In this document: in pieces, positions 19,354 through 27,731 of the stretch | How the letters are laid out: every line of letters begins with the position of its first letter | Numbering within the stretch: position 1 is the first letter of the stretch | Source of the DNA: an uncultured Bacteroidota bacterium | GTDB taxonomy: Bacteria > Bacteroidota > Bacteroidia > Bacteroidales > P3 | Assembly: GCA_902762805.1 (NCBI GenBank) | Contig: CACWPQ010000009.1 | Location: 1-64,000 of the forward strand | Reading direction: 5' to 3' | DNA length: 64,000 nucleotides | Program-made: the position numbers and the translations under genes | The notes under the pieces: generated by a model | The model's database searches: none | The model's input: only the letters and a program-made list of their open reading frames with translations | What the model was told of the DNA's origin: nothing

Positions 19354-20607
19354 ATGACTGCTAAAAACATCGTCCCATGCCCCGTCAACGTCGCCTCCGA
19401 GACCGGCAGGCTGCGCGCCGTGCTGCTGTACCGACCGGGGCCCGAAATCGAACGCATGACCCCCCTCAACGCCGCACACGCCCTCTATAGCGACATACTC
19501 AACAAACCCATCGTCGACACCGAATACCACTACTTCAGCGGCGTCCTCGAGCGTTGGACCCAGGTCTACTACGTCGAGGACATCCTCGCCCGCCTGCTCG
19601 ACCAGCCCGACGTGCGCCGCCACCTGGTCGAAGAGAGCTGCGACATGGACAACTGCGACGACGGCCTGGCCGCCGAGCTGATGGACCTCCCCAGCGACGA
19701 GCTGGCACGCACCCTCATCCAAGGCTACGAAAAGCCCGACTGGGACTGCGTCTCCGACGAGCGCTACCTCCTCAAACCGCTCTACAACCTCTTCTTCACC
19801 CGCGACGCCTCCTCCACCGTCTACAACCGCGTCCTCATCAACTCCATGAGCTTCGAGGTGCGTGAGCGCGAGACCCTCATCTACGAGGCCATCTTCCGCC
19901 ACTTCTTCCGCGTCGACACGCTGAACGCCATGGAGTGGAACCGCGACGCCCGCACCGAAGGCGGCGACGTGCAGATTGCCTCGCCCGACCTGCTCTGCAT
20001 CGGCCAAGGCATCCGCACCAACACCAAGGGCATCAAATACCTGGCCCAGACATTCGCCAACGAGCGCGAGAAGTTCAGCATCCTGGTGCAGGAGCTGCCG
20101 CAGAGCCCCGAAAGCTTTATCCACCTCGACATGGTGTTCACCTTCCTCGGCCAGCACCAGTGCATGGCCTTCGAGCCCATGCTCAAGAAGACCGGCCTCT
20201 TCGCCGGCAAGGACACCACGCTCATCACCATCGAGGGCGGCAAGATTTCCTACAAGCAGTATCCCAACATCATCCGCGGCCTCGAGTCGCTGGGCTGGGA
20301 CATCGAGCCCGTCATCGGCGGCGGCAGCGACCCGTGGAACCAGCTGCGCGAGCAGTGGCACTCCGGCGCCAACTTCTTCGCCCTCGGCGACGGCAAGATT
20401 ATGGGCTACCGCCGCAACACCCACACCATTGACGCCTTGGACAAAGCCGGATTCGCAGTCCTCAAGGCTGAGGACATTGTCGAAGGCCGCGTGGACATGA
20501 ACGCCTACGACCGCTTCGTGGCCGCCTTCCCCGGCAGCGAACTGCCCCGCGCCGGCGGCGGCGCCCGCTGCATGACCATGCCTATTTTGCGAGATTCTAT
20601 GGTTTAA
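19354..20607 (+). CDS. arcA: Arginine deiminase
   Basis: 417 residues. The guanidino-group hydrolase motifs are all present: FFTRDAS, TEGGDVQI, HLDMVFTFL with the catalytic His, and the C-terminal catalytic Cys in GGGARCMTMP. The enzyme turns arginine into citrulline and ammonia in the cytosol, first step of the ADI pathway. No ornithine carbamoyltransferase or carbamate kinase gene is adjacent, so the window shows no complete ADI operon. The last codons (MV and the TAA) are supplied by a 7-bp array, so the native C-terminus may have been slightly altered by repeat growth. Confidence 0.93.
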   Translation: MTAKNIVPCPVNVASETGRLRAVLLYRPGPEIERMTPLNAAHALYSDILNKPIVDTEYHYFSGVLERWTQVYYVEDILARLLDQPDVRRHLVEESCDMDNCDDGLAAELMDLPSDELARTLIQGYEKPDWDCVSDERYLLKPLYNLFFTRDASSTVYNRVLINSMSFEVRERETLIYEAIFRHFFRVDTLNAMEWNRDARTEGGDVQIASPDLLCIGQGIRTNTKGIKYLAQTFANEREKFSILVQELPQSPESFIHLDMVFTFLGQHQCMAFEPMLKKTGLFAGKDTTLITIEGGKISYKQYPNIIRGLESLGWDIEPVIGGGSDPWNQLREQWHSGANFFALGDGKIMGYRRNTHTIDALDKAGFAVLKAEDIVEGRVDMNAYDRFVAAFPGSELPRAGGGARCMTMPILRDSMV

Positions 20608-20632
20608 GGTTTAAAGTTTATGGTTTAAGATG
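20598..20632. repeat. Left 7-bp array of the four-helix-bundle unit
   Basis: Five heptamers of the type TAAGGTT/TATGGTT. It contains the arcA stop codon (20605-20607) and the ATG of the next gene (20630). It is in inverted orientation to the array at 21011. Confidence 0.95.
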
Positions 20633-21028
20633 GCTGACGCACTAAATAGCATGATAACATTTACCTTCGAAAAGCTCGACGCCTATATCCACGCCAGAGC
20701 CCTGGTAAGGGATGTCTACAGGCTACAACACCTATTCCCCAAAGAAGAGACATATGCTTTGGGAGACCAGGTGAGACGTGCAGCAGTCTCCATAACCGCA
20801 AACATAGCCGAAGGATGCGGACGTACTTCATTGCGAGAGAAATCCAGATTTATTGAAATTGCCTTTGGCTCCCTGACCGAAACATACAGCGAACTTTTAA
20901 CAGCCTTAGACCTAGGTTATATTACAGAAGAACAACTTAATACTCTTAGACCGCAGTTTGTGCATGTTGCCAAAATGCTGTCAGGTCTTCGTAAATCTTA
21001 TTCAGACCAATTAAACCCTAAACCTTAA
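20630..21028 (+). CDS. Four-helix-bundle protein, 23S-rRNA-intervening-sequence (IVP)/Avd-like
   Basis: 132 residues. The block FTFEKLDAYIHARALVRDVYRL, then QVRRAAVSITANIAEGCGR and EKSRFIEIAFGSLTETYSEL, is the recognised signature of this family, first seen in insertions of 23S rRNA genes and related to the accessory Avd protein of diversity-generating retroelements. Molecular function of stand-alone copies is unknown; they form helical bundles, often oligomeric and basic. No rRNA or reverse transcriptase is nearby. Both start and stop codons lie in the flanking 7-bp arrays; Met8 (20651) is an alternative start nearer the conserved region. Base composition is lower in GC than both neighbours. 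Confidence 0.88.
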   Translation: MADALNSMITFTFEKLDAYIHARALVRDVYRLQHLFPKEETYALGDQVRRAAVSITANIAEGCGRTSLREKSRFIEIAFGSLTETYSELLTALDLGYITEEQLNTLRPQFVHVAKMLSGLRKSYSDQLNPKP

Positions 21029-21052
21029 ACCCTAAACCCTAAACCTTAAACC
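21011..21052. repeat. Right 7-bp array of the four-helix-bundle unit
   Basis: Six heptamers TTAAACC/CTAAACC. It holds the stop codon of the four-helix gene (21026-21028) and ends three bases before the ATG of the DUF2723 gene. Confidence 0.96.
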
Positions 21053-21055
21053 TAA

Positions 21056-24000
21056 ATGAGACAATACAAATTAGCCAACAACATCATCGGCTGGCTTATC
21101 GGACTGATAGCCTGTACGGTGTACATCCTCACCGCCGAGGCTACTGCCTCGTGGTGGGACTGCGGCGAGTACATCGCCACCGCCTATAAACTCCAAGTGG
21201 GCCACCCCCCGGGAGCCCCCACCTTCCAGCTCATCGGACGCCTGTTCTCGATGTTCTCCAGCCCCGAGACCGCGGCCCATGCCGTCAACGTGATGAGCGC
21301 CGTCTGCAGCGGCATGACCATCCTCTTCCTCTTCTGGGCCATCACCATGCTGGGCAAGCACCTGCTGCCCGACCCCAAGAACCCCAGCCTCAAAGACTGG
21401 CGCACCTGGGGTGTCTTCGCTGCCGGCATCGTGGGCTCGCTGGCCTACACCTTCAGCGACACTTTCTGGTTCTCGGCTGTCGAGGGCGAGGTCTACGCCA
21501 TGAGCAGCTTCTTCACCGCCCTGGTCTTCTGGGCCATCCTCAAGTGGGAAGAGCAGAGCGACAACCCGCACGCCCTGCGCTGGCTCATCCTCATCAGCCT
21601 GCTGGTCGGCGTGGCCATCGGCGTCCACCTGCTGAACCTCCTGACCGTGCCCGCCATCTTCTACGTGGTATATTTCAAGAAGTGGGAGAAGACCACCGCC
21701 AAAGGCTTCTTCGTCACCGGCCTGCTCTCCATCGTCACCCTCGGCATCATCCTCTGGGGCATCATCCCCGGCATCGTCAATGTCGACTCGGCCTTCGACG
21801 TCTTCTTCGTCAACACCCTCCACCTGCCCTTCAACAGCGGCACCATCTTCTTCTTCGCCCTCATCATCGGCCTGGTGGTGTGGGGACTGTGGTACACCCG
21901 CCGCAAGAACCACCCCGTCATCAACGCCGCCGTGCTGAGCTTTGCCATGCTCGTCATCGGCTACAGCACCTTCTTCGTCCTCGTCATCCGCGCCAACACC
22001 AACACGCCGCTCAACGAGAACGCCCCGAAGGACGCCGTGTCGATGCGCGCCTACCTCGGCCGCGAGCAGTATGGCGACACCCCCCTGCTCACCGGCCAGT
22101 TCTACACCGCCGGCCTGCCCATCGACGTCAAGCGCGGCTACACCAAGTACACCCGCGGCACCGACGAGAAAGGCCGCGACCGCTACGTGCCAGCCACCTA
22201 CGCCGCCAAATACGTCTACCGCCCCGAGCACACCGGCGTCTTCCCTCGCATGTGGAGCAACGACAACAGCCGCCAGCATCCCCAGTTCTACGAACTCTGG
22301 GCCGGCAAGGCCTTTGGCGGACAGAAACCCTCCATGGGGCAGAACATGACCTTCTTCCAGCGCTACCAGATGAACTGGATGTACTGGCGCTACTTCATGT
22401 GGAACTTCGCCGGCCGCCAGAACGACCAGCAGGGCCACTACTTCAACGCCGACGGCTCGCGCGACTACCTCCACGGCAACTGGATCTCCGGCATCCCCTT
22501 CATCGACGAGGCTCGCCTCGGCCCGCAGGACGACATGCCCGACCACATGAAGGACGACCGCTCGCGCAACGTCTACTACCTCCTCCCGCTCATCCTCGGC
22601 CTCGTCGGCCTTGTCTACCACATCCGCCGCCACCCCAAGGATGCCTTCATCGTCTTCATCATGTTCTTCATGACAGGCCTGGCCATCGCCATCTACCTCA
22701 ACATGCCCCCGCGCCAGCCCCGCGAGCGCGACTACGCCTTCGTCGGCTCCTTCTCCTTCTTCGCCATTTGGATCGGCCTCGGCGTCATGGCCTTGGCTCA
22801 GTGGCTCACCGCCCTCTTCAAGAAGAACCAGGAAACCATGGGCCGCATCGTCCTCCCCGTGGTCTTCGTCCTCTGCATGGCCGGCGTGCCCTGCCTCATG
22901 GCCGCAGAGAACTGGGACGACCACGACCGCTCGCAGAAAACCGCCGCACGCGACTTCGCGCAGAACTACCTCAAGAGCACCCGTAAGAACAGCATCTTCG
23001 TCACCTTCGGCGACAACGACACCTTCCCCCTCTGGTACACCCAGGAGGTCGAAGGCACACGCACCGACGTCCGCATACTCAACTACACCCTCTCCGGCAT
23101 GTACTGGTATGTGGAGCAGCTGTACAATAAATTGTACGAGAGCGAAGCCCTGCCCTTCACCCTGCCCAAGGAATTCTACGGCCTCGGCCAGGACCAGACC
23201 TTCGTCATGGACCGCTCGGCCGACTACCTCGAAGTCACCGACGTGCTCGGCATGATGCGCGACCACCCCGAGCGCTTCACCATCCACGACCAGCGCAGCG
23301 GCGAGGACATCCGCTACATCCCCACCAAGCGCTTCAAAGTCACCCTCGACATCCCCGCCCTCGTGGCCGCCGGCGTCATCCCCGCCGACATGGCCGACCA
23401 GGTGGAACCCGAAATCCGCTGGGAAATCAACAAAACCGCACTCTACCGCCACGAACTCATGCTGCTCGACATCTTCGGCACCAACCGCTTCATGCGCGAC
23501 ATCCACTTCATGAGCCCCAACTCCTCCGGCATCCCCTCCGTGCTCCCCTTCGTCAACCGCATGACCATCCAGGACGCCATGAGCTACAAGTTCATCCCCT
23601 ACGCCAAAACCCAGCGCTACACCGACCAGTCCGCCGACTACTTCATCCACGGCGTGGACGGCGAGCCGCTGAAGTGGGGCAACCTGGACCGCGACATCTA
23701 CATCGACCCCGTCTCCCGCGAGCAGTTCGTCCCCATCCTCCACCAGAACATCCTCGTGCTGGCCCACGACGAATACCGCCGCGGCAACGCCGACAAGGCT
23801 CGCCAACTGCTCGACGGCTTCCGCAAGAACTTCCCCGAAAAGAACTTCCCCGTCGACGTCTACAGCATCTCCATCCCCCTCGGCGGCAACAACTCCATCG
23901 ACGTCGTCGAACTCAACCTCAACCTCTACGGCAAGGAGCGCGCCACCGAACTCTGGCAGGCTGCCTACAACCGCTACAGCCAGGAACTCACCTACCTCTC

Positions 24001-24160
24001 ACGCTTCCGGGGCGACAAGGCCGCCGGCGTGCGCTTCAACATGCGCATGGACCTCGAAATCCTCAGCCTCCTCTACCAGCAGGCCGCCACCGTCCTCCAG
24101 GACAACCAGCGCGCCGCGCAGGTGGAACAACTCCTGCAACCCTACGCCAACCTCATGTAA
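21056..24160 (+). CDS. DUF2723 family polytopic membrane protein (glycosyltransferase-like)
   Basis: 1034 residues. About a dozen hydrophobic helices fill residues 1-310 and 505-620. The N-terminus has the family-typical ASWWDCGEYIATAYKLQVGHPPGAP, an acidic loop that resembles the catalytic loop of protein O-mannosyltransferases and other GT-C enzymes, so a lipid-linked sugar transfer role is often proposed. The C-terminal ~400 residues are soluble, with FGDNDTFPLWY and repeat-like helices near the end. Large DUF2723 proteins are a conserved Bacteroidota feature; reaction and acceptor are unproven. The start lies against the right 7-bp array. Confidence 0.88.
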   Translation: MRQYKLANNIIGWLIGLIACTVYILTAEATASWWDCGEYIATAYKLQVGHPPGAPTFQLIGRLFSMFSSPETAAHAVNVMSAVCSGMTILFLFWAITMLGKHLLPDPKNPSLKDWRTWGVFAAGIVGSLAYTFSDTFWFSAVEGEVYAMSSFFTALVFWAILKWEEQSDNPHALRWLILISLLVGVAIGVHLLNLLTVPAIFYVVYFKKWEKTTAKGFFVTGLLSIVTLGIILWGIIPGIVNVDSAFDVFFVNTLHLPFNSGTIFFFALIIGLVVWGLWYTRRKNHPVINAAVLSFAMLVIGYSTFFVLVIRANTNTPLNENAPKDAVSMRAYLGREQYGDTPLLTGQFYTAGLPIDVKRGYTKYTRGTDEKGRDRYVPATYAAKYVYRPEHTGVFPRMWSNDNSRQHPQFYELWAGKAFGGQKPSMGQNMTFFQRYQMNWMYWRYFMWNFAGRQNDQQGHYFNADGSRDYLHGNWISGIPFIDEARLGPQDDMPDHMKDDRSRNVYYLLPLILGLVGLVYHIRRHPKDAFIVFIMFFMTGLAIAIYLNMPPRQPRERDYAFVGSFSFFAIWIGLGVMALAQWLTALFKKNQETMGRIVLPVVFVLCMAGVPCLMAAENWDDHDRSQKTAARDFAQNYLKSTRKNSIFVTFGDNDTFPLWYTQEVEGTRTDVRILNYTLSGMYWYVEQLYNKLYESEALPFTLPKEFYGLGQDQTFVMDRSADYLEVTDVLGMMRDHPERFTIHDQRSGEDIRYIPTKRFKVTLDIPALVAAGVIPADMADQVEPEIRWEINKTALYRHELMLLDIFGTNRFMRDIHFMSPNSSGIPSVLPFVNRMTIQDAMSYKFIPYAKTQRYTDQSADYFIHGVDGEPLKWGNLDRDIYIDPVSREQFVPILHQNILVLAHDEYRRGNADKARQLLDGFRKNFPEKNFPVDVYSISIPLGGNNSIDVVELNLNLYGKERATELWQAAYNRYSQELTYLSRFRGDKAAGVRFNMRMDLEILSLLYQQAATVLQDNQRAAQVEQLLQPYANLM

Positions 24161-24167
24161 ACACAAC

Positions 24168-24413
24168 ATGCCCAACCGACCGAAGAAACCCAAACTCAAG
24201 CGCTACACCGTAGCACTCTCCGAGCTCGACATGCGCCGCCTGACGGCCTACGCCGACAGCAGTGGGCTGGACCGTCCGGCGGCCTTGCAGCGCCTCCTCA
24301 AACAGTCGCTGCGCGAAAGCGCCTCCGTGGCCAACACCAAAGTGGACAAAAAACAACTGGGCCTCTTCGACACCCTCCAAATCGATATCTTCAACAACAC
24401 GCATAAGATATGA
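24168..24413 (+). CDS. Small basic protein, possible ribbon-helix-helix regulator
   Basis: 81 residues. A basic N-terminus (RPKKPKLKRYTVALSELDMRRL) followed by AYADSSGLDRPAALQRLLKQSL looks like the strand-helix-helix of a small DNA-binding (MetJ/Arc-type) protein, but this is a visual judgement. It ends in DTLQIDIFNNTHKI and its stop overlaps the atpB start by 4 bases, so it is translationally coupled to atpB. Confidence 0.7.
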   Translation: MPNRPKKPKLKRYTVALSELDMRRLTAYADSSGLDRPAALQRLLKQSLRESASVANTKVDKKQLGLFDTLQIDIFNNTHKI

Positions 24414-25498
24414 AACGCATATTGATCATCCTGGCCGCACTGCTGATGGCCGCACCGGCACTGCGCGCCGCCGAAGAAGAGAAAAAAGGCTTCGACGCCG
24501 GCTCCACCATCATCGGCCACGTCACCGACGCCCACTCGTGGCACCTCTTCGACTACATCGGCTCCGACGGCCAAGAACACGCCGTGGCCATCCCCCTGCC
24601 CATCATCCTGATCAACGACGGCAAACTGGACATCTTCATGTCCAGCCGCTTCCACCACGGCCACGCCGACTACCGCGGCTACCGCCTCACCGGCGGCGGC
24701 GCCCAGCGCGAAGTCATCGTCTGCGTCGACGAAGCAGGCAACATCCTCGACAAAACACCCATCGACCTCAGCCTCACCAAAACCTCCGCCGCCATCGTCA
24801 TCGCCGTCATCCTCCTCATCGTCATCATCTTCGCCGCCAAGCGCGCCTACCTCCGCCGACCCAACCAGGCGCCCCACGGCGTGCTGCAGGGACTGGTCGA
24901 AATGCTCGTCGTCTTCGTCCGCGACAGCATCGCACGCCCCATGATCGGCGAAGCACACTACCGCCGCTTCCTCCCCTACCTCCTCACCCTCTTCTTCTTC
25001 ATCTTCTTCTGCAACATCCTCGGACTCATACCCTTCTTCCCAGCCGGCGCCAACATCACAGGCAACCTCGCCGTCACAGGCATCCTCGCACTCATCACCT
25101 TCCTCATCACCAACATCAGCGGCAACCGCCACTACTGGACCGACATATTCAACACACCCGGCGTCCCCGCATGGCTCAAAATCTTCCCACTCATGCCCCT
25201 GGTCGAAGTCATCGGCGTCTTCACCAAACCCATCGTCCTCATGATCCGACTCTTCGCCAACATGACCGCAGGCCACATCATGATCCTCTCCTTCGTCGCA
25301 CTCATCTTCATCCTCTCCAACATCGGCGGAGCTGCCATCGGCGGAGCCACCTCCGTCGTCAGCGTCTTCCTCAGCGTCTTCATCTCACTCCTCGAATGCC
25401 TCGTCGTCTACATCCAAGCCTTCGTATTCACCATGCTCACAGCACTCTACATCGGCATGGCCGTAGCCGAACCCCACCACCACACCTCCGAAGCCTGA
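24410..25498 (+). CDS. atpB: F1F0 ATP synthase subunit a
   Basis: 362 residues. As in other Bacteroidota, a signal-like N-terminus and ~120-residue periplasmic extension (GHVTDAHSWHLFDY) precede the membrane channel part. The proton half-channel helices include FVRDSIARPMIG, the conserved essential Arg in IRLFANMTAGHIM, and the last helix with QAFVFTMLTALYI. Subunit a forms the proton path beside the c-ring. It is followed by repeats and pgk, not by atpE/F/H/A/G, and lies 11 kb from atpD-atpC, so the ATP synthase locus is split here. Confidence 0.96.
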   Translation: MKRILIILAALLMAAPALRAAEEEKKGFDAGSTIIGHVTDAHSWHLFDYIGSDGQEHAVAIPLPIILINDGKLDIFMSSRFHHGHADYRGYRLTGGGAQREVIVCVDEAGNILDKTPIDLSLTKTSAAIVIAVILLIVIIFAAKRAYLRRPNQAPHGVLQGLVEMLVVFVRDSIARPMIGEAHYRRFLPYLLTLFFFIFFCNILGLIPFFPAGANITGNLAVTGILALITFLITNISGNRHYWTDIFNTPGVPAWLKIFPLMPLVEVIGVFTKPIVLMIRLFANMTAGHIMILSFVALIFILSNIGGAAIGGATSVVSVFLSVFISLLECLVVYIQAFVFTMLTALYIGMAVAEPHHHTSEA

Positions 25499-25505
25499 CA
25501 CCGAT

Positions 25506-25578
25506 GGGTAATAATGGGTAATAATGGGAAAAGGCCTATGTATTCCCCTAGAGAGTCCCTAGAAAACCCCTAGAAAAC
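25506..25578. repeat. 10-bp and 11-bp tandem arrays between atpB and pgk
   Basis: Two copies of GGGTAATAAT (25506-25525) and, after a short spacer, three 11-mers CCCTAGAGAGT, CCCTAGAAAAC, CCCTAGAAAAC (25546-25578). Together they make up most of the intergenic gap. Confidence 0.9.
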
Positions 25579-25610
25579 CCCAACGCATATTAACCAAAAA
25601 CATCACAATA

Positions 25611-26807
25611 ATGAAATCAATAAAAGAGATAAACTTCGCCGGCAAAAAAGTCCTGCTGCGCGTTGACTTCAACGTCCCGATGGACGACCAGAAACGCATC
25701 ACCGACGACACCCGCATGCGCGAGTCGATGCCCACCATCGAAAAACTCCTCGCCGACGGCGCCGCCGTCATCATCATGGCCCACTTCGGCCGCCCGAAGA
25801 AAGGCGGCTTCGAGCCCGAACTCACCCTCGAGCCCGTGGCCAAATACCTCGAAACCCTCGTCGGCCGCCCCGTCCGCTTCACACAGCAGCTCCTCGGCTC
25901 CGGCGTCCCCGAGCAGATGGCACGCGACCTCAAAGGCGGCGAGGTCATGCTCCTCGAAAACATCCGCTTCTATCCCGGCGAAACCAAGGGCGACGAGGAG
26001 CTGGCCCGCCAGCTGGCCGACCTCGGCGACTGCTACATCAACGACGCCTTCGGCGCCGCACACCGCGAGCACTCCTCCACCGCCGTCATCGCCCGCTTCT
26101 TCCCACAGGCCAAATACTTCGGCTTCCTCATGGAGAACGAGGTGCGCAACCTCGAAAAACTGATGCACGACGCCCCGCGACCCTTCACCGCCATCATCGG
26201 CGGCTCCAAGGTCAGCTCCAAAATCGGCATCCTCGAGAACCTCCTCGACAAGGTCGACAACATGATCATCATCGGCGGCATGCGCTACACCTTCACCAAA
26301 GCCCTCGGCGGCCGCATCGGCAACTCCATCTGCGAAGACGACAAGCTCGACCTCGCCCGCGAACTCATGCGCCGCATGGACGAGAAGGGCGTGTGCTACT
26401 ACCTGCCCGTCGACAGCGTCATCGGCGACAAATTCTCTAACGACGCCAACACCCAAATCGTCCCCTCCGGCGAAGTGCCCGACGGCTGGGAGAGCATGGA
26501 CTGCGGCCCCGACAGCTGCCGCGCCATCCACGACATCGTCCTCGCCTCCAAGACCATCCTCTGGAACGGCCCCGCCGGCGTCTTCGAACTGGCCACCTTC
26601 GCCAAAGGCACCCACAGCATCGCCAGCAGCGTCGCCGAGGCCTGCAAGCAGGGTTGCTTCGCCGCTGTCGGCGGCGGCGACTCCGTGGCAGCCGTCAAGC
26701 AGATGGGCATCGCCGACCAGATGTCCTACGTCTCCACCGGCGGCGGCGCCATGCTCGAATACCTCGAGGGCAAAGTCCTCCCCGGCATCAAAGCCATCCA
26801 GGACTGA
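25611..26807 (+). CDS. pgk: Phosphoglycerate kinase
   Basis: 398 residues, the usual single-domain-pair size. KVLLRVDFNVPMD at the N-terminus, HFGRPKKG (substrate phosphate contacts), LLENIRFYPGETKGD, the GGSKVSSKIGIL hinge and the C-terminal nucleotide loop GGGDSVAAVK are all present. It converts 1,3-bisphosphoglycerate and ADP to 3-phosphoglycerate and ATP in glycolysis. A bidirectional terminator follows. Confidence 0.98.
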   Translation: MKSIKEINFAGKKVLLRVDFNVPMDDQKRITDDTRMRESMPTIEKLLADGAAVIIMAHFGRPKKGGFEPELTLEPVAKYLETLVGRPVRFTQQLLGSGVPEQMARDLKGGEVMLLENIRFYPGETKGDEELARQLADLGDCYINDAFGAAHREHSSTAVIARFFPQAKYFGFLMENEVRNLEKLMHDAPRPFTAIIGGSKVSSKIGILENLLDKVDNMIIIGGMRYTFTKALGGRIGNSICEDDKLDLARELMRRMDEKGVCYYLPVDSVIGDKFSNDANTQIVPSGEVPDGWESMDCGPDSCRAIHDIVLASKTILWNGPAGVFELATFAKGTHSIASSVAEACKQGCFAAVGGGDSVAAVKQMGIADQMSYVSTGGGAMLEYLEGKVLPGIKAIQD

Positions 26808-26828
26808 ACCCCACACCCCATCAACAGC

Positions 26829-26866
26829 GCAGCCCCTTCATTTCCGAAGGGGCTGCCTGCTTTTTT
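26829..26866. terminator. Bidirectional terminator between pgk and the J-domain gene
   Basis: GCAGCCCCTTC and its complement (26829-26856) around a 6-base loop, followed by a T6 run on the plus side. The J-domain gene ends at 26867 on the other strand. Confidence 0.9.
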
Positions 26867-27697
26867 CTACTTCAGGTTGGGGCGCCGCTGCTTGATTACC
26901 TCGTAGGCCTCGTTGACGGCCTTCATCTGCTCGGCGGCGTTGCGCTGCATCTCCTCGCCCATGCCGGCCACGCGGTCGGGGTGATACTTCATAGCCATCT
27001 TGCGATAGGCCTTCTTGACCTCCTCGTCGGTGGCTGTGCTGTCGATGCCCAGCACCTTGTAGGGGTCCTTGGTGTAGCCGGAACTCCTGGAACTCCTGGA
27101 GCCACTCGAATAGCCAGAACCGCTGGAATACCCGGCATGGCGCTCGTGGATGGAGGTGTAGTCGCTCTGCGATATGCCCAGATACTGCGCTATGAGGCGC
27201 AGCATATTGATTTCGGCCTGGCGAAAGTGTCCGTCGGCGCCACCGATGCCGTAGAGGAAGTCCACCATGTGGTAGCGCGTGTTATAGTCGGTATTGACCT
27301 TGATTTGGGCGCAGACCTGGTCGATGGGTATATCCTGCCGGACCATCTGCTGGATGACCTTCAGCATCTCCTTTCCATGCTCCTCGCCGTAGTTCTGCAG
27401 CAGGAACCGCTTGACATAGTCCAGCTCGCTCTTTTTCACAACGCCATCCACCTTCATCACGGCGGCTATCAGCACCATAAGTGCCACATTGACGTCTTGC
27501 TGTGTGCCGGTGTTGCGGTAGGGGCCGCGGTGGTGGGTGCCCGATTGGTTGAAGTCCTGGTTGCCCGTGGGGTCGAAGCCGTCGCCTAGCTGCTGGCTGG
27601 GGGAGATTACCTTGCCAAGGAAATAACCCAGCAAAGCCCCAATGGGGCCACCGATGGCCCAACCCAGGCCGGCGAATATCCATTTGGTGAAACTCAT
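26867..27697 (-). CDS. TerB-like / J-domain co-chaperone (DjlA type)
   Basis: 276 residues. A short glycine-rich hydrophobic N-terminus ([23 protein letters not shown]) may insert in the membrane. Residues ~65-180 form a TerB-like helical domain ([21 protein letters not shown]). A linker encoded by a 9-bp array ([18 protein letters not shown], ~189-206) leads to a C-terminal J domain (~210-270) with the HPD motif in YHPDRV. This is the DjlA layout: a membrane-tethered activator of DnaK ATPase. It begins upstream of the 7-bp array at 27704 and is probably in one transcription unit with the GH3 fusion gene. Confidence 0.9.
   Translation of the reverse strand: MSFTKWIFAGLGWAIGGPIGALLGYFLGKVISPSQQLGDGFDPTGNQDFNQSGTHHRGPYRNTGTQQDVNVALMVLIAAVMKVDGVVKKSELDYVKRFLLQNYGEEHGKEMLKVIQQMVRQDIPIDQVCAQIKVNTDYNTRYHMVDFLYGIGGADGHFRQAEINMLRLIAQYLGISQSDYTSIHERHAGYSSGSGYSSGSRSSRSSGYTKDPYKVLGIDSTATDEEVKKAYRKMAMKYHPDRVAGMGEEMQRNAAEQMKAVNEAYEVIKQRRPNLK
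27080..27133. repeat. 9-bp tandem array encoding Ser/Gly/Tyr linker
   Basis: Six 9-mers of the type GGAACTCCT on the plus strand, coding on the minus strand for the flexible linker between TerB and J domains. Confidence 0.85.
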
Positions 27698-27703
27698 GTT
27701 AAT

Positions 27704-27731
27704 TTAGGAATTAGGGATTAGGAATTAGGAA
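27704..27731. repeat. 7-bp tandem array between GH3 fusion and J-domain gene
   Basis: Four heptamers TTAGGAA (one TTAGGGA) followed directly by the stop codon of the GH3 fusion (27732-27734). It makes up most of the 34-bp spacer. Confidence 0.95.

Larger units (their letters stand above)
20598..21052 (+). mobile_element. Candidate mini-element: IVP-like gene between inverted 7-bp arrays
   Basis: About 455 bp: a left array built on GGTTTAA, one gene, and a right array of the exact complement TTAAACC. The 13-base string GGTTTAAGGTTTA is shared perfectly by the left array and the complement of the right one. The gene inside is visibly AT-richer than arcA and the DUF2723 gene, and both neighbours touch the arrays. 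No transposase and no clear target duplication are visible, so mobility is inferred only. Confidence 0.4.

Noticed and set aside
21071..23806. Open frame of 911 codons antisense to the DUF2723 gene
   Set aside because: Same type of shadow; the plus-strand protein has conserved membrane and motif structure.
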